A stretch of DNA of 64,000 nt from the NCBI RefSeq assembly GCF_003116135.1, contig NZ_PDOA01000004.1, forward strand, positions 124,001 through 188,000. Reading direction: 5' to 3'. This document shows, one piece after another, positions 52,875-63,495 of this stretch; the first letter of the stretch is position 1; each line of letters starts with the position of its first letter. A program made the position numbers and the translations under genes. The notes beneath the pieces are model-generated. The model had not been told where the DNA came from, searched no databases, and was given only the letters and a program-made list of their open reading frames with translations. The DNA is from Teichococcus aestuarii (lineage in GTDB: Bacteria > Pseudomonadota > Alphaproteobacteria > Acetobacterales > Acetobacteraceae).

Positions 52875-54656
52875 ATGGATCAGACCAAGAAGAGCTTCAA
52901 GCTGCGCAGCCAGCGCTGGTTCGACGACCCGGAAGACCCGGGCATGACGGCGCTCTACATCGAACGCTTCCTGAATTTCGGCCTGACGCGCGGCGAGCTG
53001 CAGTCGGGCAAGCCGATCATCGGCATCGCCCAGACCGGCAGCGACATCGCCCCCTGCAACCGGCACCACCTGGCGCTGGCGGAGCGGGTGAAGGCGGGCA
53101 TCCGCGACGCCGGCGGCATCCCCCTCGAATTCCCGATCCACCCGATCCAGGAGACCGGCAAGCGCCCCACCGCGGCGCTGGACCGCAACCTGGCCTATCT
53201 CTCGCTTGTGGAGATCCTGCACGGCTACCCGCTGGACGGGGTGGTGCTGACCACGGGCTGCGACAAGACCACCCCCGCCTGCCTGATGGGCGCCGCCACG
53301 GTGAACATCCCCGCCATCGTGCTCTCCGGCGGGCCGATGCTGGACGGGCACTGGAAGGGCCGGCTCTCCGGCTCCGGCACCATCGTCTGGGAGGCGCGCA
53401 AGCTGCTCGCCGCCGGCGAGATCAACTATGACGGCTTCATGCAGATGGTGGCGAGCAGCGCCACCTCGGTCGGCCACTGCAACACCATGGGCACGGCGCT
53501 CTCCATGAACAGCCTGGCGGAAGCCCTGGGCATGTCGCTGCCCGGCTGCGCCTCGATCCCCGCCGCCTACCGCGAGCGCGGCCAGATGGCGCACGCCACC
53601 GGCATGCGCATCGTCGACATGGTGCGCGAGAACCTGCGGCCCAGCGACATCATGACGCGCGAGGCCTTCGAGAACACCATCGTGCTGGCCAGCGCCATCG
53701 GCGCCTCCTCCAACTGCCCGCCGCACCTCGTGGCCATCGCCCGCCACATGGGGGTGGAGCTGACGACGGAGGACTGGCAGACCGTCGGCGCCGACGTGCC
53801 CCTGCTGGTCGATTGCCAGCCCGCCGGGCGGTTCCTCGGCGAGATGTTCTACCGGGGCGGCGGCGTGCAGTCGGTGATGAAGGAGCTGGCCGATGCCGGC
53901 AAGCTCCACCTCGGCGTCAGGACGGTGACCGGCCAGACGCTGGAGGAAGACCTCAGGCGCGCGCCGCTGCCGGACCGCGAGGTGATCCGCCCCTATGCGC
54001 AGCCGCTGAAGGAGCAGGCCGGGTTCGTCGTGCTGTCGGGCAATCTGTTCGAGAGCGCGGTGATGAAGGTCAGCGTCATCGACGCCGAGTTCCGCAAGCG
54101 CTTCCTCTCCGACCCGGAGGATGTGTTCGAGGGCAAGGTGATCGTCTTCGAGGGGCCGGAGGACTACCACGACCGCATTGAGGACCCCGATCTCGGCGTC
54201 GACGAGCACACCGTGCTGGTCATCCGCAATTGCGGCCCGGTGGGCTACCCGGGCAGTGCCGAGGTGGTGAACATGCAGCCCCCCGGCGCCATGATCAAGG
54301 CGGGGCTGCACAGCCTGCCCACCATGGGCGACGGGCGGCAGAGCGGCACTTCCGCCAGCCCCTCCATCCTCAACGTCTCGCCCGAGGCGGCGGTGGGCGG
54401 CGGCCTTGCGCTGATGAATTCGGGCGACCGCATCCGCATCAACCTGAAAACCCGCAAGGTGGACCTGCTGATCTCCGAGGAGGAGATGGCCGCCCGCCGC
54501 GCCGCCTGGACGCCGCCGAAGCTGCAGCACAAGACCCCATGGGAGGAGATCTACCGCTCCATGGTCGGCCAGCTCGGCACCGGCGGCTGCCTGGAGCCGG
54601 CGACGCTCTACCTCAACATCCTCGAGACGCGCGGCGAGAGCCGCCACAACCACTGA
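52875..54656 (+). CDS. IlvD/Edd family sugar-acid dehydratase
   Basis: 593 residues. Fe-S cluster cysteines of the family are in SDIAPCNRHH, TTGCDKTTPACLMG and GHCNTMGTALSMN. PTMGDGRQSGTSASPSILNVSPE is the conserved C-terminal substrate region. This branch (starting KKSFKLRSQRWFDDP) contains arabinonate/xylonate/fuconate-type dehydratases rather than dihydroxy-acid dehydratase. ATG 52875 is used. The next two genes (SDR, FAH-family hydrolase) overlap or follow closely, supporting sugar-acid catabolism. The specific sugar is not determinable. Confidence 0.88.
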   Translation: MDQTKKSFKLRSQRWFDDPEDPGMTALYIERFLNFGLTRGELQSGKPIIGIAQTGSDIAPCNRHHLALAERVKAGIRDAGGIPLEFPIHPIQETGKRPTAALDRNLAYLSLVEILHGYPLDGVVLTTGCDKTTPACLMGAATVNIPAIVLSGGPMLDGHWKGRLSGSGTIVWEARKLLAAGEINYDGFMQMVASSATSVGHCNTMGTALSMNSLAEALGMSLPGCASIPAAYRERGQMAHATGMRIVDMVRENLRPSDIMTREAFENTIVLASAIGASSNCPPHLVAIARHMGVELTTEDWQTVGADVPLLVDCQPAGRFLGEMFYRGGGVQSVMKELADAGKLHLGVRTVTGQTLEEDLRRAPLPDREVIRPYAQPLKEQAGFVVLSGNLFESAVMKVSVIDAEFRKRFLSDPEDVFEGKVIVFEGPEDYHDRIEDPDLGVDEHTVLVIRNCGPVGYPGSAEVVNMQPPGAMIKAGLHSLPTMGDGRQSGTSASPSILNVSPEAAVGGGLALMNSGDRIRINLKTRKVDLLISEEEMAARRAAWTPPKLQHKTPWEEIYRSMVGQLGTGGCLEPATLYLNILETRGESRHNH

Positions 54657-55423
54657 TGGCCAGCCCTTCTTCCATGGCCGGCCGTCTCGCGGGGCTGCAC
54701 TGCTTCGTCACCGCGGCGGGGCAGGGCATCGGGCGCGCCACGGCGCTGGCCTATGCCGCCGAGGGCGCCACGGTGGTGGCCACCGATCGCGACGCGGCGA
54801 AGCTCGCCGACCTCGCGCGCCCGGGGATCACCGTGCAGGCGCTCGACGTGCTGGACGACGCGGCGGTGAAATCCACCATCGCCGCGCACGGGCCGTTCGA
54901 CGTGGTGTTCAACTGCGCCGGCTTCGTCCACCAGAACGACGTGCTGAGCTGCACCGATGCCGAGTGGGACTTCGCCTTCGCGCTGAACGTGCGGTCTCAA
55001 TGGAAGGTGATCCAGGCGGCGCTGCCGGGCATGCTGGGCCAGGGGGGCGGCGCCATCGTCAACATGGCCTCGGCCGCCGGCTCGGTGAAGGGCGTCGCCA
55101 ACCGCTTCGTCTATGGCGCCACCAAGGCCGCCGTGGTCGGCATGACCAAGAGCGTGGCGGCGGACTACGTGGCCAAGGGCATACGCTGCAACTGCGTCTG
55201 CCCCGGCACGGTCGACACCCCCTCGCTCGGCGAGCGGATCGCGGCCAACGCGCAGGCGGCGGGCGGGCTGGAGGCGGCGCGCGCCGCCTTCGTCGGCCGC
55301 CAGGCGATGGGGCGGCTGTCCACGCCGGAGGAGATCGCCGCCCTGGTGGTCTATCTCTCCGCGCCGGAATCGGCTTTCGTCACCGCGCAGGCCATCGTCA
55401 TCGATGGCGGCTGGACCAACTGA
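54656..55423 (+). CDS. SDR dehydrogenase, probable 2-keto-3-deoxy-sugar-acid dehydrogenase
   Basis: 255-residue SDR with VTAAGQGIGRATAL (cofactor), NCAGFVHQ, NMASAAGSVKG (Ser), YGATKAAVVGMTKSVAADY (Tyr/Lys) and IVIDGGWTN. The form resembles 2-keto-3-deoxy-L-fuconate/rhamnonate dehydrogenases and DHRS6. The ATG overlaps the dehydratase stop (TGATG). In the inferred route it oxidises the dehydratase product to a diketo acid for the following hydrolase. ATG 54674 is an alternative start. Confidence 0.82.
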   Translation: MASPSSMAGRLAGLHCFVTAAGQGIGRATALAYAAEGATVVATDRDAAKLADLARPGITVQALDVLDDAAVKSTIAAHGPFDVVFNCAGFVHQNDVLSCTDAEWDFAFALNVRSQWKVIQAALPGMLGQGGGAIVNMASAAGSVKGVANRFVYGATKAAVVGMTKSVAADYVAKGIRCNCVCPGTVDTPSLGERIAANAQAAGGLEAARAAFVGRQAMGRLSTPEEIAALVVYLSAPESAFVTAQAIVIDGGWTN

Positions 55424-55443
55424 GCTTAGGGAAACGCTGAACG

Positions 55444-56286
55444 ATGAAGCTGCTGCGCTACGGCCCGCCGGGCCAGGAAAAGCCGGGCCTGCTGGACGCC
55501 GATGGCCAGATCCGCGATCTCTCCGGCGTGGTGCCGGACCTGGCGGGCGAGGTTCTCTCCGACGAGGGGCTGGCGCGCCTCGCCGCGCTCGACCCCACCA
55601 CCCTGCCGATGGTGGGCGGCGATCCGCGCCTTGGCCCGCCGGTGGCGGGAATGAAGAACTTCGTCTGCATCGGCCTCAACTATGCCGACCACGCGGCGGA
55701 GACGGGCGCGGCCATCCCGAAGGAGCCGATCGTCTTCCTCAAGTCGCTCGGCGCGCTGCAGGGGCCGAACGATGACGTGGAGATCGCGCCGGACAGCGTG
55801 AAGACCGACTGGGAGGTGGAGCTGGCCGTCATCATCGGCACCCGCGCCAAGCGCGTCTCCGAGGCCGACGCGATGGCGCATGTGGCGGGCTATGCCGTGT
55901 GCAACGACGTCTCGGAGCGCGAGTGGCAGGCCGAGCGCGGCGGCACCTGGGACAAGGGCAAGGGCCACGACACCTTCGGCCCCCTCGGCCCCTGGCTGGT
56001 GACCAGGGACGAGGTGCCGGACCCGCAGAACCTCTCCATGTTCTGCGAGGTGGATGGGCACCGCTACCAGGACGGCTCGACGCGCACGATGATCTTCGGC
56101 GTGGAGAAGCTGGTCTCCTATGTCTCCCACTTCATCACCCTGCATCCGGGCGATGTGATCTCGACCGGCACGCCGCCGGGCGTGGGGCTGGGGCAGAAGC
56201 CGCCGGTGTACCTGAAGGTGGGGCAGACCATCCGCCTCGGCATCCAGGGGCTGGGCGAGCAGACGCAGAAGACGGTGCAGGGTTGA
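55444..56286 (+). CDS. Fumarylacetoacetate hydrolase family protein (diketo-acid hydrolase)
   Basis: 280 residues of the FAH fold. FVCIGLNYADHAAETG begins the catalytic domain; the metal ligands are in VELAVIIG (Glu) and CNDVSEREWQ (Asp), with KGHDTFGPLGPWLVT and STGTPPGVGLGQKPP following. Operon position suggests hydrolysis of 2,4-diketo-3-deoxy acids to pyruvate and a hydroxy acid such as lactate or glycolate. AGGGAAACGCTGAACG precedes the ATG. Confidence 0.87.
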   Translation: MKLLRYGPPGQEKPGLLDADGQIRDLSGVVPDLAGEVLSDEGLARLAALDPTTLPMVGGDPRLGPPVAGMKNFVCIGLNYADHAAETGAAIPKEPIVFLKSLGALQGPNDDVEIAPDSVKTDWEVELAVIIGTRAKRVSEADAMAHVAGYAVCNDVSEREWQAERGGTWDKGKGHDTFGPLGPWLVTRDEVPDPQNLSMFCEVDGHRYQDGSTRTMIFGVEKLVSYVSHFITLHPGDVISTGTPPGVGLGQKPPVYLKVGQTIRLGIQGLGEQTQKTVQG

Positions 56287-56293
56287 AGCAGGC

Positions 56294-56326
56294 GCCGGGA
56301 GAAGGCGCCATCGAGCCTCTCCCGGC
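56294..56326 (+). terminator. Hairpin after the sugar-acid operon
   Basis: GCCGGGAGA (56294-56302) pairs with TCTCCCGGC (56318-56326) around a 15-nt loop, 8 bp after the stop. It separates the operon from the atypical radical SAM gene. Confidence 0.6.
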
Positions 56327-56405
56327 ATCACGATGAGTACCAAGGCTGCGGGAATATTGTCAGTCCGGCGCCGGAATGGCACCATTTCCAAAATGAATTT
56401 GGATA

Positions 56406-57695
56406 ATGGTGTTGTTCAGCCTGACGAAATACCGGATTCGCCAAGGCGACGAAGCGCGCGACAGGCGTGACTGGCCAGCGGCGCGGGATGCCTATGCAGC
56501 GGCCCTCCGGCGCCAGCCTTTCCTGACAGCAATCCGGGTGCAGTATGGCCACGTCCTGAAGGAATCGGGTGATGTGCAGGCCGCATTGGCGGCGTACCGG
56601 CAGGCGGAGGCCTCGCGGCCCGATGATGCCGATATCCACTTGCAGATCGCCCATGCCCTTAAGTTGCTGGGCCAGCCGGCCGAAGCCCTCCAGCACTACA
56701 GGAAGGCCTGTGAACTCGATCCCGCCTGCGCCGATGCCAAGCGGGAGGTGGCCCAACTCAGGCAGGTTCTGCGGCCGGCCATCCCGGGCCTGCCAACCCA
56801 TCTGCGCTACGTGAATATTGGCACCACCAGCATCTGCAATGCCTCCTGCCTGCATTGCCCGACCGGGAAGGCAGAGACCGGCCATGTGCCGCGCCAGCAC
56901 ATGCCGATGCCGCTCTATCACGCCATCATGGATGGCATCGCCCAGCTTGGCATCCCGATCGCCCGCCAGATCAGTTTCGGCCTTTTTGGCGATTCTCTGG
57001 TTGATCCTCATATCGTGGCCCGCACCGCCTATGCCCGGAAGCTCTTTCCGGAGGTTGAGATCGTGCTGAATACGAACGGCGCGGCTTTTCATGCGGAGCG
57101 CCACGGTCAACTCCGCGCCTCGGATGCCATCCTTTCCCTGCACTGCGAATCTCTGTCGGAGGAGACCTATAATCTGCTGATGAAGCCCCTGCGCTTCAGC
57201 CGGGTCTTTCCGAAATATGCTCAGATCCTCGCAGCGTTCCCCGGGCGGGTTCATGTCAGCGTTCCCGTCAGCCGCCTGAATCAGCAGGAACTGCCGGCCA
57301 TCCGCCGCTGGTTCCTGGAGAACGGCGCAAGAAGCGTCACCTTCGACCCCCTTAGCAGCCGCTGCGCCGAGGATCGCAGCCTCTTCGAGTCTCTCGCGTT
57401 GAACCCGAAGAGAATCCGCTGCGGGCCGACGGTCGTGGACGATCTGATCATCGATGCCGATGGCAGGGTGATGATCTGCTGCCAGGATTTTCAGCGTATC
57501 GTGCCCATCGGGGAGATGGCAGCCGGCACGCTGCGTGAGGTTCTGGCCGATCCAAGGCGGGAGGATGTCCGTGCCAAACTGGCCGCGCGCCGGCACGACG
57601 AGATCGCCACCTGCAGCCGCTGCTATGGCGACCTGCGCGCCAGCAAGAAGCCGGTTGCGGAAGCAGCCGGGATGATGGCCACGCCCGCGCCGTGA
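56406..57695 (+). CDS. TPR-radical SAM-SPASM fusion protein
   Basis: 429 residues. About 10-125 are three to four TPR-like helical repeats (RDWPAARDAYAAALRRQP, GQPAEALQHYRKACELDP). The radical SAM domain starts at Cys144, Cys148 and Cys151 (CNASCLHC). A SPASM-like C-terminus has Cys339, Cys358, Cys359, Cys403 and Cys406 (CSRCYGD), enough for an auxiliary cluster. SPASM enzymes modify peptides, proteins or sugars; no precursor peptide is evident nearby. The gene is isolated and of visibly lower GC, suggesting transfer. No good SD precedes the ATG. Confidence 0.82.
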   Translation: MVLFSLTKYRIRQGDEARDRRDWPAARDAYAAALRRQPFLTAIRVQYGHVLKESGDVQAALAAYRQAEASRPDDADIHLQIAHALKLLGQPAEALQHYRKACELDPACADAKREVAQLRQVLRPAIPGLPTHLRYVNIGTTSICNASCLHCPTGKAETGHVPRQHMPMPLYHAIMDGIAQLGIPIARQISFGLFGDSLVDPHIVARTAYARKLFPEVEIVLNTNGAAFHAERHGQLRASDAILSLHCESLSEETYNLLMKPLRFSRVFPKYAQILAAFPGRVHVSVPVSRLNQQELPAIRRWFLENGARSVTFDPLSSRCAEDRSLFESLALNPKRIRCGPTVVDDLIIDADGRVMICCQDFQRIVPIGEMAAGTLREVLADPRREDVRAKLAARRHDEIATCSRCYGDLRASKKPVAEAAGMMATPAP

Positions 57696-57714
57696 AGTGG
57701 CGGCCGGTGGCCCT

Positions 57715-58332
57715 TCAGATCCTGTCACTCGACAGGAAGCGAACGCCCCGGCTCCGCAGACGCTCCGTCCCCGCCGCGGTCGCCTCCGGCGTGATGCCGC
57801 GGCAGGCATCCTCCACCAGCACAACCTGGTAGCCGAGTTCCGCCGCAGCCTCCGCGCTGAAATCCGTGCAATAGCCGCGCGCCAGACCGGCGATGAAGAC
57901 GCGCGTGATGCCGCGCGCGCGCAGGTAGCCGTGCAGCCCGGTGGGGGTGCGCCGGTCGTTCTCGCGGAAGGCCGAGTAGCTGTCGATGCCGCGCCGGAAG
58001 CCCTTGCGGATGACCATCTGGAGGCCGCGCGTCTCCAGCGCCGGGTGCAGCGCGGCGCCCGGCGTGCCCTGGACGCAGTGGTCCGGCCAGAGCACCTGCT
58101 CGCCATACTCCAGCGTGACGGTCCCGAAGGGCTGCTTGCCGGGGTGCTGGCTGGCGAAGGAGGCGTGGTCCGCCGGGTGCCAGTCCTGCGTCGCGGCGAT
58201 GTTGGCGAAGCGCGGCATCAGCCCGTTGATGACCGGCAGCACCGCGTCGCCCTCCGGCACGGGGAGCGCGCCGCCGGGCATGAAGTCCGGCTGCACGTCC
58301 ACCACCAGCAGCAGGTCGGTTCCGGTTATCAT
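57715..58332 (-). CDS. pncA: Nicotinamidase
   Basis: 205-residue isochorismatase-fold amidase that converts nicotinamide to nicotinate and ammonia. Catalytic Asp12 ([15 protein letters not shown]), metal ligands in [12 protein letters not shown], catalytic Lys in VIRKGF, and nucleophile Cys in [18 protein letters not shown] 58332 overlaps the ureG stop (ATGA), so it is the last gene of the urease operon. Another amidase substrate is possible, but the motifs favour nicotinamidase. Confidence 0.9.
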   Translation of the reverse strand: MITGTDLLLVVDVQPDFMPGGALPVPEGDAVLPVINGLMPRFANIAATQDWHPADHASFASQHPGKQPFGTVTLEYGEQVLWPDHCVQGTPGAALHPALETRGLQMVIRKGFRRGIDSYSAFRENDRRTPTGLHGYLRARGITRVFIAGLARGYCTDFSAEAAAELGYQVVLVEDACRGITPEATAAGTERLRSRGVRFLSSDRI

Positions 58333-58958
58333 GCGGCGCGCTTCGCGATGCCGCCGGATTCCAGGATGAAATCGGCGATCTCGGCGACACCCTGCAATGC
58401 CTTGAGGTTGGTGAAGATGAAGGGGCGCTGGCCGCGCATCTTCCTCGAATCCCGGTCCATCACGCCGAGATCGGCGCCGACAAGCGGGGCGAGGTCGATC
58501 TTGTTGATCACCAGCAGGTCGGAGCGGGTGATGCCGGGGCCGCCCTTGCGCGGGATCTTGTCGCCGGCCGAGACGTCGATGACGTAGATGGTGAGGTCGG
58601 CGAGTTCCGGGCTGAAGGTGGCGGCCAGGTTGTCGCCGCCGCTCTCGATCAGCAGGATCTCGAGGCCCGGGAAGCGCGCCTCCATCTCCGCCACGGCGGC
58701 GAGGTTGATCGAGGCGTCCTCGCGGATGGCGGTGTGCGGGCAGCCGCCGGTTTCCACGCCGATGATGCGCTCCGGCGCCAGCGCGTCGTTGCGCGTCAGG
58801 AACTCGGCATCCTCGCGCGTGTAGATGTCGTTGGTGATGACGGCGATGTTGTGCGTGTCGCGCAGGTGCTTGCACAGGCGCTCGGTCAGCGCCGTCTTGC
58901 CGGAGCCGACGGGGCCGCCGATGCCGACGCGGAAGGGGCCGTTGGCGGAAATGCTCAT
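58329..58958 (-). CDS. ureG: Urease accessory GTPase UreG
   Basis: GTP-dependent nickel-insertion chaperone. P-loop [17 protein letters not shown], metal-site [15 protein letters not shown] (Cys-Pro-His), [18 protein letters not shown], and the G4-type NKIDL. 209 residues is standard. ATG 58958 overlaps the ureF stop, and its stop overlaps the pncA start. Confidence 0.96.
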   Translation of the reverse strand: MSISANGPFRVGIGGPVGSGKTALTERLCKHLRDTHNIAVITNDIYTREDAEFLTRNDALAPERIIGVETGGCPHTAIREDASINLAAVAEMEARFPGLEILLIESGGDNLAATFSPELADLTIYVIDVSAGDKIPRKGGPGITRSDLLVINKIDLAPLVGADLGVMDRDSRKMRGQRPFIFTNLKALQGVAEIADFILESGGIAKRAA

Positions 58959-59659
58959 GAGCGGAAGAGCCTCGTGTATTGCGTCTCGTGGCGCATGGAG
59001 AAGAGGTCGAGCACGGGGGCGGCGCTGCCCAGCCGCTCCGGATCGGCGGCGAGGGCGGCTTCCGTCGCGGCTTCCAGGACGGGCAGCAGGGCGGCTGTCG
59101 TGATCTGCCCGTCCGTCTGGCCGAGCGGTACCAGCCGCACGCCGGCCGAGACAAGATTGGCCGCGAAGGCGGAGAGGAAGCCGAACAGCGCCATGCGCAG
59201 CGGCAACCCGTGCCACGCCGCGGCGGCACCGAAGGCCACCGGGTGCGCCACGCTGCCGCCCTGGCGGGCGGTGAAGGCGGCGAGCCGCGCATCCGGCCAG
59301 GCGGCGTTGGTCACCTTCAGGAAGGCGGTGCCCTGCGCAATGGTCTCCAGCGCCGTCTCGGCGGTGCCGCGCCAGGCTGCGGCGAGCGATGCCACATCGT
59401 CCAGCGCCGCGTCGTCCTCCGCGCTGGCGGCGCGGTGGGCGGCGGCGAGCAGCGCGCCGTCGATGCGCCCGGCACCCGCTTCCAGCACCGCGCCGATGTA
59501 GTCGGCGAGGCCCTGGCGGTCGCGCACCGCGCCGTCCTCCACCGCCATCTCCAGCCCGTGGCTGTAGGTGTAGGCGCCGACCGGGTAGGCGGGCGAGAGC
59601 CAGGTGAGCAGGCGCTGTAGCGCCTCCCCCTCAGTGATGGTGGTGGTGGCCGTCGCCAT
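58955..59659 (-). CDS. ureF: Urease accessory protein UreF
   Basis: All-helical GTPase-activating partner of UreG in the UreDFG complex. [27 protein letters not shown] is the family signature at the N-terminus; [27 protein letters not shown] lies near the C-terminus. 234 residues. The ATG at 59659 lies 29 bp inside the His-rich 3' end of ureE; the same DNA encodes His codons in one frame and a Thr run in the other. Confidence 0.93.
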   Translation of the reverse strand: MATATTTITEGEALQRLLTWLSPAYPVGAYTYSHGLEMAVEDGAVRDRQGLADYIGAVLEAGAGRIDGALLAAAHRAASAEDDAALDDVASLAAAWRGTAETALETIAQGTAFLKVTNAAWPDARLAAFTARQGGSVAHPVAFGAAAAWHGLPLRMALFGFLSAFAANLVSAGVRLVPLGQTDGQITTAALLPVLEAATEAALAADPERLGSAAPVLDLFSMRHETQYTRLFRS

Positions 59660-60152
59660 GGTCGTGGCCGTGCTCGTGGTGGTGATGGCCGGCGTGGCGG
59701 TTGTGCTCGCCATAGGCGCCGCCTTCGGGGTTGAAGGGTGCCTCCACCCTGGCCAGGGTAGCGCCGAGGCCCAGCAGCATCCGCTCGATGACATGGTCCG
59801 CGCGGATCAGGATGCGCTCGGCGCCGATCTCGGCGGGGAGGTGGCGGTTGCCGAGATGCCAGGCCAGGCGCATCAGGTGCAGCCCGTCCCGCGCGCGGAT
59901 CTCTATCAGTGGCTCCGGCGCGGCGCGCACGAGGATGACGCCGCCGCCTTCCAGCAGCAGCCCGTCGCCATCGCGCAGCACGGTGGCCTCGGGCAGGTCG
60001 AGCAGGAAGCTGGTGCCGCGCTCACCGGTGTAGCGCTTGCGGCGGCGGTGGCGGTCGTCGAAATCCACTGTCACGGCGTCGCGCGCCGTGCGTGCCTGCC
60101 ATTGCCCGGCGGGAAGGATCTGCGTGGCGCGGGGAAGGGTGGCTTCATTCAT
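59631..60152 (-). CDS. ureE: Urease nickel metallochaperone UreE
   Basis: Binds and delivers nickel. The N-terminal peptide-binding domain (1-75) includes RGTSFLLDLPEATVLRDGD; the metal-binding domain has LMRLAWHLGNRHLPAEI and RADHVIERMLLGLGA. The C-terminal tail (about 148-173) is His-rich ([21 protein letters not shown] region), giving extra nickel storage. It is separated from ureC by a hairpin-containing 77-bp gap. Confidence 0.94.
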   Translation of the reverse strand: MNEATLPRATQILPAGQWQARTARDAVTVDFDDRHRRRKRYTGERGTSFLLDLPEATVLRDGDGLLLEGGGVILVRAAPEPLIEIRARDGLHLMRLAWHLGNRHLPAEIGAERILIRADHVIERMLLGLGATLARVEAPFNPEGGAYGEHNRHAGHHHHEHGHDHGDGHHHHH

Positions 60153-60189
60153 CGCGTTCGTCGTCTCCGCCAGGACCGGCAGCTTGCAG

Positions 60190-60228
60190 AAAAAAGAAGG
60201 GGGCCTGGGGGAATTCATTCCCCCAGCC
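60190..60228 (-). terminator. Intra-operon terminator or attenuator between ureC and ureE
   Basis: On the minus strand, CTGGGGGAA pairs with TTCCCCCAG (60205-60226) around a 4-nt loop, followed by a T-rich stretch ending TTTTTT (60190-60195). It lies just after the ureC stop and before ureE, so it could lower accessory gene expression relative to the structural genes. Confidence 0.7.
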
Positions 60229-60229
60229 T

Positions 60230-61942
<1,713 letters not shown>

Positions 61943-61944
61943 GC

Positions 61945-62250
61945 TCAGAGCGCCCCCTCGACAAGGCCGCGGAAGCCGTGCGCCACGCGCCCGCCGGCAT
62001 AGGGGATCAGCCGCACCACGCGGCTCTGCCCCGGCTCGAAGCGGATGGCGGTGCCGGCGGGGATGTCGAGCCGCAGGCCACGCGCGGCAGCGCGGTCGAA
62101 GTCGAGCGCCGGGTTGGTCTCGAAGAAATGGTAGTGGCTGCCGACCTGCACGGGGCGGTCGCCGGTGTTGGCGACCGTCATCTCCACCGCCTCGCGGCCG
62201 GCGTTCAGCACGATCTCGCCGGGGGCGGGGATGATCTCTCCGGGAATCAT
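61945..62250 (-). CDS. ureB: Urease beta subunit
   Basis: 101 residues. [20 protein letters not shown] and [20 protein letters not shown] are diagnostic; [19 protein letters not shown] is near the C-terminus. It is a separate polypeptide, as in most bacteria, between ureA and ureC with short spacers. Confidence 0.97.
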   Translation of the reverse strand: MIPGEIIPAPGEIVLNAGREAVEMTVANTGDRPVQVGSHYHFFETNPALDFDRAAARGLRLDIPAGTAIRFEPGQSRVVRLIPYAGGRVAHGFRGLVEGAL

Positions 62251-62261
62251 GGCGCCGCTCC

Positions 62262-62564
62262 TCAGCGGATGGGGTTGTGGACGGTGACGAGCTTGGTGCC
62301 GTCGGGGAAGGTGGCCTCCACCTGGATGTCGTGAATCATCTCGGGGATGCCCTCCATCACCTGCGCGCGGGTCAGGACGGTGGCGCCGTCGCGCATCAGC
62401 TCGGCGACCGTGCGGCCATCCCGCGCGCCCTCCACCACATGGTCGGTGATGAGCGCGATGGCCTCCGGGTGGTTCAGCTTGACGCCGCGCGCCAGGCGCT
62501 TGCGGGCCACCTCCGCCGCCATGGCGATCAGCAGCTTGTCCTTTTCGCGGGGGGTCAGGTGCAT
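62262..62564 (-). CDS. ureA: Urease gamma subunit
   Basis: 100 residues: [40 protein letters not shown] and [20 protein letters not shown], all diagnostic of UreA. It lies 45 bp downstream of ureD and 11 bp upstream of ureB. Confidence 0.97.
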   Translation of the reverse strand: MHLTPREKDKLLIAMAAEVARKRLARGVKLNHPEAIALITDHVVEGARDGRTVAELMRDGATVLTRAQVMEGIPEMIHDIQVEATFPDGTKLVTVHNPIR

Positions 62565-62609
62565 GGGGCCATCCCTGGAATGCTGGGGCGCATTGTCGCG
62601 CGGGGTTGC

Positions 62610-63464
<855 letters not shown>

Positions 63465-63495
63465 CGGCCGGGACGCCAGCAAGAGCCGTGCCGCG

